A DNA stretch of 64,000 nt from Nostoc sp. ATCC 43529 (GTDB lineage Bacteria; Cyanobacteriota; Cyanobacteriia; Cyanobacteriales; Nostocaceae), in assembly GCA_003326205.1 (NCBI GenBank), contig LWTK01000044.1:79420-143419 (forward strand), in the 5' to 3' direction. This document shows, in pieces, positions 43,024 through 52,020 of this stretch (its first letter is position 1; the number at the start of each line of letters is the position of its first letter). A model generated the notes under the pieces. It was not told where the DNA came from, did no database searches, and saw only the letters and a list, made by a program, of their open reading frames with translations. Both the position numbers and the translations under genes were made by a program.

Positions 43024-43746
43024 ATGAGTCAAATTAATGGATTCGTAGGGCGACGTGATTTCTTGAAATTCGCAAGCGTAATGGGTATTGGTACTGCTGC
43101 TTTTGGACATCGCTTTTGGAATACACAACAAGCGGCTGCGGCTGATGTTCATTCAGTTAACCCTAATCCAGTGAGTGCTAATGAAGCTATTAGACGCTTG
43201 CTCAATGGTAATCAAAGATTTGTTAGTCAACAACGCAAATATCCAGATCAATCATTAGAACGCTTACGATTAGTTGCTAAAGCTCAGTATCCATTTGCGG
43301 CAATATTAGGCTGTGCAGATTCTAGAGTACCTGCGGAAATTGTCTTCGATCGAGGCCTTGGAGATTTATTTGTTGTGCGAGTAGCTGGCAATGTCGCCAG
43401 TGACATGGCTATAGGTAGTTTAGAATATTCTACAGCCGTATTAGGTTCGCAGTTAATTGTAGTTTTAGGTCATAAAAGATGCGGCGCAGTCACAGAAGCA
43501 ATTAAAAATGAACCACTTCCTGGCAGAATTGGTTTTGTTGTTGAAGGTATCAAACCTGCTTTAGCAAATCTAAAATTAACAACTGATAATACTAGTGATG
43601 ATGCGGTTAAAGCCAATGTTAAATATCAAGCGAAAAAATTACAAGAAAGCTCAGGAATATTAGCAAAATTGCTGGATGCTGGCAAACTCAAAATTGTTGG
43701 TGCTTATTACGATCTTGATACTGGTAAGGTCAATCTTGTTAATTGA
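43024..43746 (+). CDS. Tat-exported beta-carbonic anhydrase (EcaB-like)
   Basis: The protein has 240 residues from the ATG at 43024. The longer upstream frame passes through a dispersed repeat and is rejected. A twin-arginine signal GRRDFLKFAS (residues 9-18) followed by a hydrophobic stretch and AAAAD cleavage region indicates export by the Tat route to the periplasm or thylakoid lumen. Zinc ligands are Cys97, Asp99, His150 and Cys153 in GCADSRVPAE and GHKRCGA, the beta-class pattern. It interconverts CO2 and bicarbonate outside the cytoplasm, as EcaB-type enzymes do, linking to the carbon supply for RuBisCO. No operon partner. Confidence 0.92.
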   Translation: MSQINGFVGRRDFLKFASVMGIGTAAFGHRFWNTQQAAAADVHSVNPNPVSANEAIRRLLNGNQRFVSQQRKYPDQSLERLRLVAKAQYPFAAILGCADSRVPAEIVFDRGLGDLFVVRVAGNVASDMAIGSLEYSTAVLGSQLIVVLGHKRCGAVTEAIKNEPLPGRIGFVVEGIKPALANLKLTTDNTSDDAVKANVKYQAKKLQESSGILAKLLDAGKLKIVGAYYDLDTGKVNLVN

Positions 43747-43796
43747 CCATGTGTTATACGTATAATTTTGAGTTTCCGTCATATTTATATTCAAGT

Positions 43797-44243
43797 CTAA
43801 GGTATATAACAACCAGGTATATTAGCTGAAAATTTGTCACAGCTTACTAATGAAGAAGAAAGATTTTGAAGCTGTATAAACCGATAACAAAAAAATAAAG
43901 TTTCTATGGCTGAAGTAACGAACATAATTATAAAAATTAGGTTAACTATTTTGAATGAGCTATTTTTATGAAAGCTCCAAAATGAAAGAAAACTAGACAA
44001 TAATCCACATATAAAGCCAAGAAGTGAAACAAATATTAATGCGTCTAACACATCTAAATCGACAACTTTTGGATAAACAACGCCACCAATGTCAGCATAG
44101 GGATAAAGTAAGAGTTTGGGCTGAATTAAAAATAGTATAAAAAAGTAAGAAATTACCTTTAATGCAACAACAATAATAATACTGAACAATAGGTAAATTC
44201 CTATGTGGTGATTAGCTTTATTCATAAATTGCCTGTTAACCAT
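43797..44243 (-). CDS. Hypothetical membrane protein
   Basis: The protein has 148 residues with three hydrophobic helices (IYLLFSIIIVVALKVISYFF, ALIFVSLLGFICGLLSSFL and IVNLIFIIMFVTSAIETLFF). A loop of about 30 polar residues lies between the first and second helices. The C-terminal tail has two Cys residues (VSCDKF, PGCYIP). No recognised family. Start ATG at 44243, or 44225 as an alternative. It is divergent from ubiD and convergent with the carbonic anhydrase gene. Function unknown. Confidence 0.6.
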   Translation of the reverse strand: MVNRQFMNKANHHIGIYLLFSIIIVVALKVISYFFILFLIQPKLLLYPYADIGGVVYPKVVDLDVLDALIFVSLLGFICGLLSSFLSFWSFHKNSSFKIVNLIFIIMFVTSAIETLFFCYRFIQLQNLSSSLVSCDKFSANIPGCYIP

Positions 44244-44649
44244 GATTTACTGTATACCTTTTAGAAAACCAGAGGGTAGAAGGCACAAAGATTTATGTCG
44301 ATCTAAAGCTTGTAACAAATAAACCCAGTAGGGGTCACATAACAAGACCGCCTGCCGGGAAGGTATAGTTTATTCTGGCCATGTTTGATTAGGTTAGCGC
44401 TTATTTGTCAAAAATAATGCGTCTCCCCGCTTACAATAACTAAAATATTTGCAAAACTTAGTTAATAAACGTTAACAATCAGGTTAATTTACAGTTAAGC
44501 CTAAGGGGGAGGTGCGGAGACAAGGGAGACAAGGGAGACAAGGAGAATAATTCATAACCAATACCCTGCTTGCCCAATGACTAATGACAAATGACTAATA
44601 ATATAAGAAAGCGCTTCACACTTCTTAAATAATCTGCTTTACAAGAACT
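44244..44649. other. Divergent intergenic region upstream of ubiD
   Basis: Contains unique AT-rich sequence, then a GGGGGAGGTGCGGAGACAAG repeat segment (about 44504-44545) and short TAATGAC units (about 44576-44602) shortly before the ubiD start. The region 44320-44390 has GC-rich stems (GACCGCCTGCCGGGAAGG), but no known RNA family could be assigned. Confidence 0.5.
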
Positions 44650-46158
44650 ATGGCCAGAGACTTACGGGGATTCATTAAAATTCTAGAAGAAAGAGGGCAA
44701 TTACGGCGGATTTCAGCTTTAGTTGACCCAGATTTAGAAATTGCTGAGATTTCTAACCGGATGCTACAGAAAGGTGGGCCAGGGTTGTTGTTTGAAAATG
44801 TCAAAGGTGCTTCTTTCCCGGTGGCGGTGAATTTGATGGGAACTGTGGAAAGAATTTGCTGGGCAATGAATATGCAGCGTCCAGAGGAGTTGGAAACTTT
44901 GGGGAAAAAGTTGAGTATGCTGCAACAACCAAAACCGCCGAAGAAGATTTCCCAAGCGATAGATTTTGGTAAGGTTTTGTTTGACGTGGTGAAGGCGAAA
45001 CCGGGACGAGACTTTTTCCCGGCTTGTCAGCAAGTTGTGGTTGAAGGCGATGATTTAGATTTAAATAAGTTGCCTTTAATACGTCCTTACTGTGGTGATG
45101 CTGGCAAGATTATCACGCTGGGGTTAGTCATTACTAAGGATTGTGAGACTGGTACGCCGAATGTAGGAGTGTATCGTTTGCAACTACAATCAAAAAATAC
45201 GATGACGGTTCACTGGTTATCGGTGCGGGGTGGCGCAAGGCATTTGCGAAAAGCGGCTGAACGTGGGAAAAAATTAGAAGTGGCGATCGCACTTGGTGTA
45301 GATCCCTTAATTATCATGGCAGCAGCTACGCCCATTCCTGTAGATTTATCAGAATGGCTGTTTGCTGGGCTGTATGGCGGTTCGGGCGTGCAGTTGGCGA
45401 AGTGTAAAACTGTAGATTTGGAAGTTCCCGCAGATTCAGAATTCGTTTTGGAAGGAACAATTACACCGGGAGAAGTTTTGCCGGATGGGCCTTTTGGCGA
45501 CCACATGGGTTATTACGGTGGCGTTGAGGATTCGCCTTTGGTTCGCTTCCAATGTATGACACACCGCAAAGATCCGATTTACTTAACAACATTTAGCGGT
45601 CGTCCACCCAAAGAAGAAGCGATGATGGCGATCGCACTTAATCGCATCTATACACCTATTCTGCGGCAACAAGTCTCGGAAATCGTTGATTTCTTCTTAC
45701 CAATGGAAGCTTTGAGTTACAAAGCGGCGATTATTTCCATTGATAAAGCATATCCAGGACAAGCAAGACGGGCAGCTTTGGCGTTTTGGAGTGCTTTACC
45801 ACAATTTACTTACACCAAGTTTGTGATTGTCGTGGATAAAGACATAAATATTCGCGATCCGCGTCAAGTTGTATGGGCAATTAGTTCTAAAGTTGACCCA
45901 GTTCGGGATGTATTTATTTTGCCAAATACGCCCTTTGATAGTTTGGATTTTGCCAGCGAAAAAATTGGCTTGGGTGGACGTATGGGAATTGATGCTACCA
46001 CAAAAATGCCACCGGAAACAGAGCATGAATGGGGCGCTACTTTAGAATCAGATCCAGATGTCGCGGCGATGGTAGATAGACGATGGACGGAGTATGGTTT
46101 GGCAGAGTTGCAATTAGGAGAAGTTGACCCGAATTTATTTGGCTACGATATGAAGTAG
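44650..46158 (+). CDS. ubiD: UbiD-family (prenylated-FMN-dependent) decarboxylase
   Basis: The protein has 502 residues. It begins MARDLRGFIKILEERGQLRR, as in typical UbiD proteins. Characteristic segments are LPLIRPYCGDAGKIITLGLV, NVGVYRLQLQSKNTMTVHWL, the catalytic E-x-x-x-R-E-x-E-like region GPFGDHMGYYGGVEDSP (prFMN/metal binding), and a C-terminal GLGGRMGIDATTKMPPE. UbiD decarboxylates 4-hydroxy-3-polyprenylbenzoate in quinone synthesis (plastoquinone-related in cyanobacteria). The prFMN synthase UbiX is not in the window. The ATG at 44650 is clear and no operon partner is visible. Confidence 0.95.
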   Translation: MARDLRGFIKILEERGQLRRISALVDPDLEIAEISNRMLQKGGPGLLFENVKGASFPVAVNLMGTVERICWAMNMQRPEELETLGKKLSMLQQPKPPKKISQAIDFGKVLFDVVKAKPGRDFFPACQQVVVEGDDLDLNKLPLIRPYCGDAGKIITLGLVITKDCETGTPNVGVYRLQLQSKNTMTVHWLSVRGGARHLRKAAERGKKLEVAIALGVDPLIIMAAATPIPVDLSEWLFAGLYGGSGVQLAKCKTVDLEVPADSEFVLEGTITPGEVLPDGPFGDHMGYYGGVEDSPLVRFQCMTHRKDPIYLTTFSGRPPKEEAMMAIALNRIYTPILRQQVSEIVDFFLPMEALSYKAAIISIDKAYPGQARRAALAFWSALPQFTYTKFVIVVDKDINIRDPRQVVWAISSKVDPVRDVFILPNTPFDSLDFASEKIGLGGRMGIDATTKMPPETEHEWGATLESDPDVAAMVDRRWTEYGLAELQLGEVDPNLFGYDMK

Positions 46159-46669
46159 TATGATATTCGTCACAGCAGTTATCTAATAACTGCTGTTATC
46201 AATGAATTTTTGACTCAATGCAGCAAGCATCATTTATCAAATCTAAATTCAATCAATTGGTAAATTTTTATAAATCTCAGCATTAGTTTGGAATCGTCCA
46301 AAAAATAATATTTTTTAGATTTTAAATACAATTAATAATTGATTTATTATTTAATTATCAAAGACTGATACTGGTTTATATTAACAATCGATTTCCGAAT
46401 TTTATCCCAATATTGACAGCATATTGTGATTTAGACTAATTCAATAAAGGTTAATAAATTTGGTAAGTCAGTATTGGTGTGAACTACACCATATACTGAT
46501 ATGTTCATAATCAGTTTTTTGGCTGTGTAACTTCATGGGTAATTCGCATAACTAAATTTTGTAAAATCGAGAGTTCTTACAGATGAAAATCAATTTTAAT
46601 AATAATTACGATAGGAAATAGGAATAGAACTCCAGCTTTGATTACGGATGCCAGCAGATTGGAGAAATT
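46159..46669. other. AT-rich intergenic region
   Basis: No ORF, RNA or repeat family is seen. It probably holds the promoter of the SH3-domain protein, which starts at 46670, with GGAGAA just ahead of the ATG as ribosome-binding site. Confidence 0.5.
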
Positions 46670-47209
46670 ATGAACAAAAAAGTGAAAAATTCAGCAAACA
46701 AGTTAGCGATCGCATTGGCATTCAGTTGTATTAGTGTAATGCTCAATAGTGGTATAGCTAATCAAATAGCTTTAGCCAAACCAACTAATTTACAAAAGTG
46801 TGATATTTTTGCCTACGTTACTGATACAGATCCGCAAGGTTTAAATGTGCGGAGTGGTGGAGGTACGAAATACAGAATTTTAGGGCAAATACCCAGCAAC
46901 GAAACAGTTCAGATTGTCGCTGCTGTTAAAAATTGGGTGCAGATTACCAATGCTAGTGATGGTTTTCAAGGAACTGGATGGGTATTTGTGCCAAATTTAG
47001 GTTTATCAACTCAAGGCTATGGTACTAATGGCGTAGAGGTTTATGCTAATAGCAACGAACAAAGCCGCAAAGTGGGAAGAATTCCTGCTAATACGCCTGT
47101 CAAATTGTTAGGCTGTCAGGGTGATTGGGCGCAGGTAGAATTTGAAGGTATTAAGGGTTGGCTAAAAAGAGAAGATCAATGTGGTGCAGCCCTTACTAGT
47201 TGTTCTTAA
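46670..47209 (+). CDS. Exported protein with two bacterial SH3 domains
   Basis: The protein has 179 residues. The N-terminus KKVKNSANKLAIALAFSCIS leads into a hydrophobic signal peptide ending near IALAKP. Two SH3_3-like units follow: LNVRSGGGTKYRILGQIPSN...VQIVAAVKNWVQI (about residues 58-95) and VEVYANSNEQSRKVGRIPANTPVKLLGCQGDWAQVEFEGIKGWL (second, ending about 170). Such domains bind cell-wall peptides or other envelope ligands. Four Cys residues in the mature part may form disulfides. No catalytic domain is attached. Function unknown; envelope-associated location is likely. Confidence 0.8.
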   Translation: MNKKVKNSANKLAIALAFSCISVMLNSGIANQIALAKPTNLQKCDIFAYVTDTDPQGLNVRSGGGTKYRILGQIPSNETVQIVAAVKNWVQITNASDGFQGTGWVFVPNLGLSTQGYGTNGVEVYANSNEQSRKVGRIPANTPVKLLGCQGDWAQVEFEGIKGWLKREDQCGAALTSCS

Positions 47210-47441
47210 AATTCGGTGTTGCATAATTGCGGGATGATTTATCTCACGCAGAGGCGCAGAGGCGCAGAGAGAATAAGGAGTTTAAGATTTCAATAGTTCG
47301 GGTTTCATCCCATAATTCAGCAACGCCTAAAATTCTATATCTAAGTACCACGAACAAGTGAGGCATAAGTGATAATTCTAATAAGCGGTTCCAGAATAAT
47401 TGCCAGCATTGGAACGCAACAATTTAGAATTTTAACTGCTT

Positions 47442-48266
47442 ATGCCTTCTCCATTTCCAGGAATGAACCCGTATTTAGAAGATTCTGCATTATGGCCAGG
47501 AGTACATGGGAGACTAATAGTAGCGATGTCTGACGACAAGCTGCTTCGCATCTACGCAGACTCATTATCTCCTCAACTGCGCCCTAAATATTTTGTTGCT
47601 ATTGAAGAACGAATTTATCAAACTACTGGTGATGATAGGCTTTTGGTTGGTATTCCTGATGTCATAGTAAAAAATTCACAGACAGTAGTAAATCCTAAAA
47701 TACCTAATGTAGCTGTAGCGGCATCTGCGGTTCAACCTAAAACAGTAACGGTTCCTATACCTGAGACAGTCAAAGAAAGATATTTAGAGGTACGGAAGGT
47801 AGGAACAAAAGAAGTAGTGACAGCAATTGAAGTTCTTTCACCAAAAAATAAACGCCCAGGAGAAGGACGCGATGCATACGAAACTAAACGACAAAGAGTC
47901 TTGGGAAGCTTAACAAATTTGGTGGAAATTGATTTATTACGTGCTGGAGAACCAATGCTAGTTTTTGGTGATGGTATGCAAAATGACTACCGAATTTTGG
48001 TTAGTCGTGCAGAAAATCGTCCCCAATCTGATTTATATGCTTTTAATTTGCCAGATGTAATTCCCTCATTTCCCTTGCCATTGCGAACTGATGATAGTGA
48101 ACCTTTGGTAGATTTGCAGAGTTTGTTAGCTGGGATTTATGACCGTGGAAGTTATGATTTAGTAATAGATTACAGTCAACAGCCAGCATTGGAATTGTCA
48201 GAAGAGAACGCAGTTTGGGTAGATACAGTGTTACGTGAGAAAGGGCTGCGCTCAAAAAAGTTATAA
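47442..48266 (+). CDS. DUF4058-family protein with in-frame 27-bp repeat insertion
   Basis: The protein has 274 residues. It begins MPSPFPGMNPYLEDSALWPG, the highly conserved opening of DUF4058 proteins. SPQLRPKYFVAIEERIYQT and the VTAIEVLSPKNKRPGEGRD segment (Glu...Lys...Arg) are other family blocks. The family is common in cyanobacteria and has been linked only tentatively to a nuclease-like fold. Between VA and ADSLSPQL there are about nine extra residues (MSDDKLLRIY), encoded at 47528-47556 by DNA closely resembling a dispersed repeat found at about 49524. Function unknown. Confidence 0.85.
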   Translation: MPSPFPGMNPYLEDSALWPGVHGRLIVAMSDDKLLRIYADSLSPQLRPKYFVAIEERIYQTTGDDRLLVGIPDVIVKNSQTVVNPKIPNVAVAASAVQPKTVTVPIPETVKERYLEVRKVGTKEVVTAIEVLSPKNKRPGEGRDAYETKRQRVLGSLTNLVEIDLLRAGEPMLVFGDGMQNDYRILVSRAENRPQSDLYAFNLPDVIPSFPLPLRTDDSEPLVDLQSLLAGIYDRGSYDLVIDYSQQPALELSEENAVWVDTVLREKGLRSKKL

Positions 48267-48310
48267 AATATTTACTAGCTTTTAGTATACTTTATCATCT
48301 AGTTATTAAC

Positions 48311-49390
48311 TTAGTATAAACCATTTTTATCCAAAAAACTTTTTAATAATTTTTGGCTTATTTCTAATGCTTTTCTAAAGTATTTAACTACTTGTTGTAA
48401 ATTATTTATTTGCTCTTGAGTATTAACTCTCGCCATTTGCATTTCTAAAATTTGTTCTTCTATTTCATTAATTTTATTTCTCTGTGCTTTAATTATGTTT
48501 CTAGCATTCAAAGCAATTTGCTGCTTTATAACATCTTCTTGAACCAAAATAATATCGTTAAAAGTCACTAGAAATTTTGCTGCTTCCCGGACTGCTAAAT
48601 TCGGTGACTGAGCGAATAATGAACTAATACCAGTACCAGCGCCAGTGCCAAGAATCGCACCACCACCAACAATCACAGTCATTCCACCTGCCATACCAAA
48701 GCCACCTGCTGCAATAGCACCTCCACCCAAGGCAGCTAACACAGCTGAAATTGCTGCTGCGCCTGAAAGTCCTGGTGCAAGTATGGGAGCTAGCAAAGGA
48801 ACAAGAACAGGTATTGCAATAGCAGCAGCTACCGCTGCCACAACAGCTCCCCCTATCAAACCTCCTAATAAAAAATTCAAAGGACTTGAGCCTATAATTT
48901 CATTAGTCCATTTTTGGTGATTAGATTGAAATCTTATAACGTATTCTTTTTCTACTCCAAGCTCATGTGCAAAAAACATGAGTCTTTCTAAAATTATCGA
49001 ACTGAATCTTTCGCTAATTTTTAATTTTTTGAATTGTTCATCTTCCTCAGTTCCAAAAGGAGCATACAGATTAAAAAGTGACAATTCCAATACAATTGAA
49101 TATAAAGGTCGTTTTTTATTTATTGACCACTTCATTCTTTTGAATACCTCCTCAAATGAGGAATAATCAGTATATAAAGAGGTATTCTTTTTTTCTAAAC
49201 CATTACTAGCTATACTTGATAAAAATTTTTCAATTGATTTAATCCAATGGTTTAAATATCTAAGCTTAAGCTGCTTTGTTAATAAGTCTGCTTCTGTGTC
49301 AACATCTTGTTGTATTAAAAAATATTGAAAACTACATAAAATTTTTGTTTGCTCAAAATTTAGCCCAAACTCTTCCATTGGTGAAGTCAT
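48311..49390 (-). CDS. Hypothetical protein with glycine-rich membrane region and coiled coil
   Basis: The protein has 359 residues from the ATG at 49390 (MTSPMEEFGLNFEQTK), chosen because AAGGAAC lies about six bases upstream. An alternative ATG at 49426 lacks such a site. Residues 1-165 are helical and hydrophilic. A central region of about 90 residues is extremely hydrophobic and Gly/Ala-rich (LLGGLIGGAVVAAVAAAI, LAALGGGAIAAGGFGMAGG, VIVGGGAILGTGAGTG), looking like two or three membrane-inserting glycine-zipper helices. The last 90 residues form a coiled coil. The plan resembles pore-forming or membrane-disrupting proteins, but no family is recognised. It is divergent from the nuclease-TPR gene. 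Confidence 0.7.
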   Translation of the reverse strand: MTSPMEEFGLNFEQTKILCSFQYFLIQQDVDTEADLLTKQLKLRYLNHWIKSIEKFLSSIASNGLEKKNTSLYTDYSSFEEVFKRMKWSINKKRPLYSIVLELSLFNLYAPFGTEEDEQFKKLKISERFSSIILERLMFFAHELGVEKEYVIRFQSNHQKWTNEIIGSSPLNFLLGGLIGGAVVAAVAAAIAIPVLVPLLAPILAPGLSGAAAISAVLAALGGGAIAAGGFGMAGGMTVIVGGGAILGTGAGTGISSLFAQSPNLAVREAAKFLVTFNDIILVQEDVIKQQIALNARNIIKAQRNKINEIEEQILEMQMARVNTQEQINNLQQVVKYFRKALEISQKLLKSFLDKNGLY

Positions 49391-49464
49391 ATTTTGTTCC
49401 TTAAAAGTTATATGTAGTATTCCCATATTATTGAAGTGAATAGCATCATCATATTTTCTCTATT

Positions 49465-49581
49465 AGGACTTACGCAAAATATCTCTCAAACTCTCATTTC
49501 TCCGTGACCTCTGCGCCTCTGTGGTAGCCTGCGGCAAGCCGCTCCGCGTCTACGATTTTCCGTTAGCTGTGCGTAAGTCCT
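49465..49581. repeat. MITE-like dispersed repeat (AGGACTTACGCA ends), long form with nested insertion
   Basis: The ends AGGACTTACGCAAAA and TGCGTAAGTCCT match the 90-bp copy at 9004-9093. This copy is 117 bp, and the extra 27 bases near 49524-49552 contain GCCTGCGGCAAGCCGCTCCG and then CGTCTACG, i.e. a second repeat family inserted inside the first. Confidence 0.75.
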
Positions 49582-49817
49582 GTCTATATTAAGTCCACAT
49601 TTAACTTCCATAATTCCCTCAGCTAAACCCGTTGTGTCCTCCACACTGGTTATAATCACATCTGGCTTAACTTAAAAATTAATTGCATTAATTTAAATTA
49701 AGATTTAGTATATAAGATTAAGCAATTTTTAGGAATATCACCCAAGCTAATTGAAAGGTTTACGCCGAATGAATATTTTAATAAAATAATCTCATCAAAA
49801 GATTCGCAGCAATCAAA

Positions 49818-51458
49818 ATGGACTGGATTACGCTACTGCGATCGCTACAGTCTGATTTTATCAAAAGGTTAACATCTGGTTGTCTGCTTCATTGTGAAAC
49901 AGAAGGTCAACATAGCGAACTAACTATAATTTCTGGAGAGAGGCTAAAGGCACTACGGGAATTTTGCTGGCTAATGGCTGAGAAATATAAGCGTGTTTTG
50001 CCAGTTCGTGATGTTTTCATTAGCTATCTTAAAGGAAAACTCGGTGAAGAAGTTGTCAAGGAACGCTTAGCTGATTTTATTACCGAAGTCGATTATGAAA
50101 AGCGATTCGGTGGCGATGGGAAAATAGATTTTACCTTGACTTGTGACCCATCTATTGGTATCGAGGTTAAATCTCGTCACGGTAGTATTGACAGAGTTAG
50201 ATGGTCAATTAGTTCTGAAGAAGTTGAAAAAAATGCAGTTGTAGTTTGTATTTTAATTCAAGAAGATGTGAGTGAAGCACAATCTGAATATCACCTTTTT
50301 TTAGCTGGCTTTCTGCCAACTAGAATGATTAAGTTGAAGACTGGGAGAATTTCATTTGGGATAGACCAATTACTTTATGGTGGTGGTTTATTTTACTATT
50401 TAGAACAGTTACAATCTTCTGTAAATCAGAACTATTTTAAGCAACAGCCACCAATTTACAAATATTTACCAAAAAAAGAAACGCCACCTAAGCCAACTAA
50501 TAATCAGTTGCTCAAATCTTCTTTTAAACCTGATGTAGAAAGCTATTTATATTCTCGTGATGAAGATTTAAGTTTAGTTTATATAAAATTAGGTGATGAA
50601 TCTTTTAAAAAAGGAGAATATAGAAATGCGATCGCTAGCTACGATCGAGTTTTAGAAGTTAATCACAGTGATGCTGATTTATATTATAAACGAGGTTTAG
50701 CTCACTATCAAATAGGTGATTATGAAGCAGCGATCGCAGATTATTCTCAAGCAATCCAGATAAATATTAATGATGCTAAATTTTATAACAAACGAGGTTT
50801 AGCTTTATATCAAATTGGCAGATTAGAAGAAGCAATTAATGATTATACCCAAGCTATTAGAATTAATCCTAACCTTGCCGTAGCTTATAAAAATCGGGCT
50901 GAAGCTCGTTCTCATATAGGAGATAATCAAGGAGCGATTGAAGATTATACCCAAGCTATTAAAATTAATCCCGATTATGCTGATACTTATAAAAATCGTG
51001 GTATTGCTCGTTATTTACTAGGAACTCCACCAGTATTTTCCCAAACAATCAAAGTTAATCCTCAAGATGCTGTAGCTTACAAAAATCGTGGTAATGCTCG
51101 TTCTGATTTAGGAGATTTTCAAGGAGCAATTGAAGATTATACCGAGGCAATACAGATTAATCCTAATTATATCGATGCTTATTACAATCGTGGTAATGCT
51201 CGTTTTGATTTAGGAGATTTTGAAGAAGCATTTGAAGATTATACTCAAGCGATCGATATTAATTCTAATTATGCAGATGCTTATTATAATCGTGGCAATA
51301 TCCGTTTAGAAATGGCAGATAAACAGGGAGCAATTGAAGATTTTCAAAAAGCCGCAGATATCTACCGTAAAGAAGGTAAGCTAGAAGCCCTCAAAGATAC
51401 AAAACAAAGAATATTAGATTTAGAAATAGAAGAGTCATTAGATATTTTAAATTTTTAG
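49818..51458 (+). CDS. PD-(D/E)XK nuclease-like domain fused to TPR repeats
   Basis: The protein has 546 residues. Residues about 65-200 resemble a restriction-endonuclease-like fold: GEE (Glu77/78) in a helix, then KIDF (Asp104) and GIEVKSR (Glu116, Lys118), the ordered E...D...ExK signature of PD-(D/E)XK nucleases. A Lys/Pro linker (about 215-240) follows. Residues 255-530 form about eight 34-residue TPR units of the RGLAHYQIGDYEAAIADYSQ type. One unit (GIARYLLGTPPVFSQTIKV) lacks about eight residues. TPRs suggest partner-protein binding. It is divergent from the glycine-rich membrane protein gene across a 427-base spacer containing a repeat. Function unknown; a defence-related nuclease is a possibility. 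Confidence 0.75.
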   Translation: MDWITLLRSLQSDFIKRLTSGCLLHCETEGQHSELTIISGERLKALREFCWLMAEKYKRVLPVRDVFISYLKGKLGEEVVKERLADFITEVDYEKRFGGDGKIDFTLTCDPSIGIEVKSRHGSIDRVRWSISSEEVEKNAVVVCILIQEDVSEAQSEYHLFLAGFLPTRMIKLKTGRISFGIDQLLYGGGLFYYLEQLQSSVNQNYFKQQPPIYKYLPKKETPPKPTNNQLLKSSFKPDVESYLYSRDEDLSLVYIKLGDESFKKGEYRNAIASYDRVLEVNHSDADLYYKRGLAHYQIGDYEAAIADYSQAIQININDAKFYNKRGLALYQIGRLEEAINDYTQAIRINPNLAVAYKNRAEARSHIGDNQGAIEDYTQAIKINPDYADTYKNRGIARYLLGTPPVFSQTIKVNPQDAVAYKNRGNARSDLGDFQGAIEDYTEAIQINPNYIDAYYNRGNARFDLGDFEEAFEDYTQAIDINSNYADAYYNRGNIRLEMADKQGAIEDFQKAADIYRKEGKLEALKDTKQRILDLEIEESLDILNF

Positions 51459-52020
51459 GGAATTGGGAATTGGGCATTGAGTATTATTTATTCCCTGTAT
51501 TTCTCGATCTCCCAAAGCATGTTGAGTGAGTGAGATTAATACTTAGTATATGAATAAATATAAATTTGATGTAGGGTGCGTTACGCCGTAGGCTAACGCA
51601 CCGTCAAAAGTTTCAGGTGCGGCGCTTGGCGACAACGCACCCTACATTTAAGCTTCTTAAGTAGAAGGACTCAATTAAACTAAAGTTCGTAGTATGGGCT
51701 TGAGCCATTAAAACGTCTGTTAAGAGCGATAAATCGCTTACTACCAACAAAGCTCCAATCTTACATTTAATTATGTCTATCTACTTAATATAGCTTGAAA
51801 TATTAGCTACGACTTACTTATTATCAAATTAAAATCTTTAAGAAATTTATAAATCTTAGTACTTGCTAAAAATTAATCGCAAGATTTAACATTAAATCTT
51901 CTGAATTCTGACTTATTGATATCGATTATCTTTCTTAAATTATTAACTTGTAAAAAGTTATTTTTTTCATTACCTTAAAAGAAAGGTTTTATATCAAACA
52001 ACTTACTAGCCTCAAAAAAA
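51459..52020. other. Intergenic region upstream of the metal ATPase gene
   Basis: Contains the inverted-repeat element at 51570-51646, a smaller GAGCGATAAATCGCTTACTAC palindrome near 51724-51745, and AT-rich sequence to the ATPase start. No SmtB/ArsR- or MerR-type operator could be recognised. Confidence 0.55.
51570..51646. repeat. GTAGGGTGCGTT inverted-repeat element
   Basis: GTAGGGTGCGTT at 51571-51582 and AACGCACCCTAC at 51634-51645 are exact inverted complements. The interior includes CGTTACGCCGTAGGCTAACG, a second stem. This is a well-known type of cyanobacterial dispersed hairpin repeat. Confidence 0.8.

Noticed and set aside
44320..44400. Possible structured RNA (GC-rich stems upstream of ubiD)
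   Set aside because: The stems do not match RNase P, tmRNA, 6S or a riboswitch that I can recognise, so only the spacer is described.
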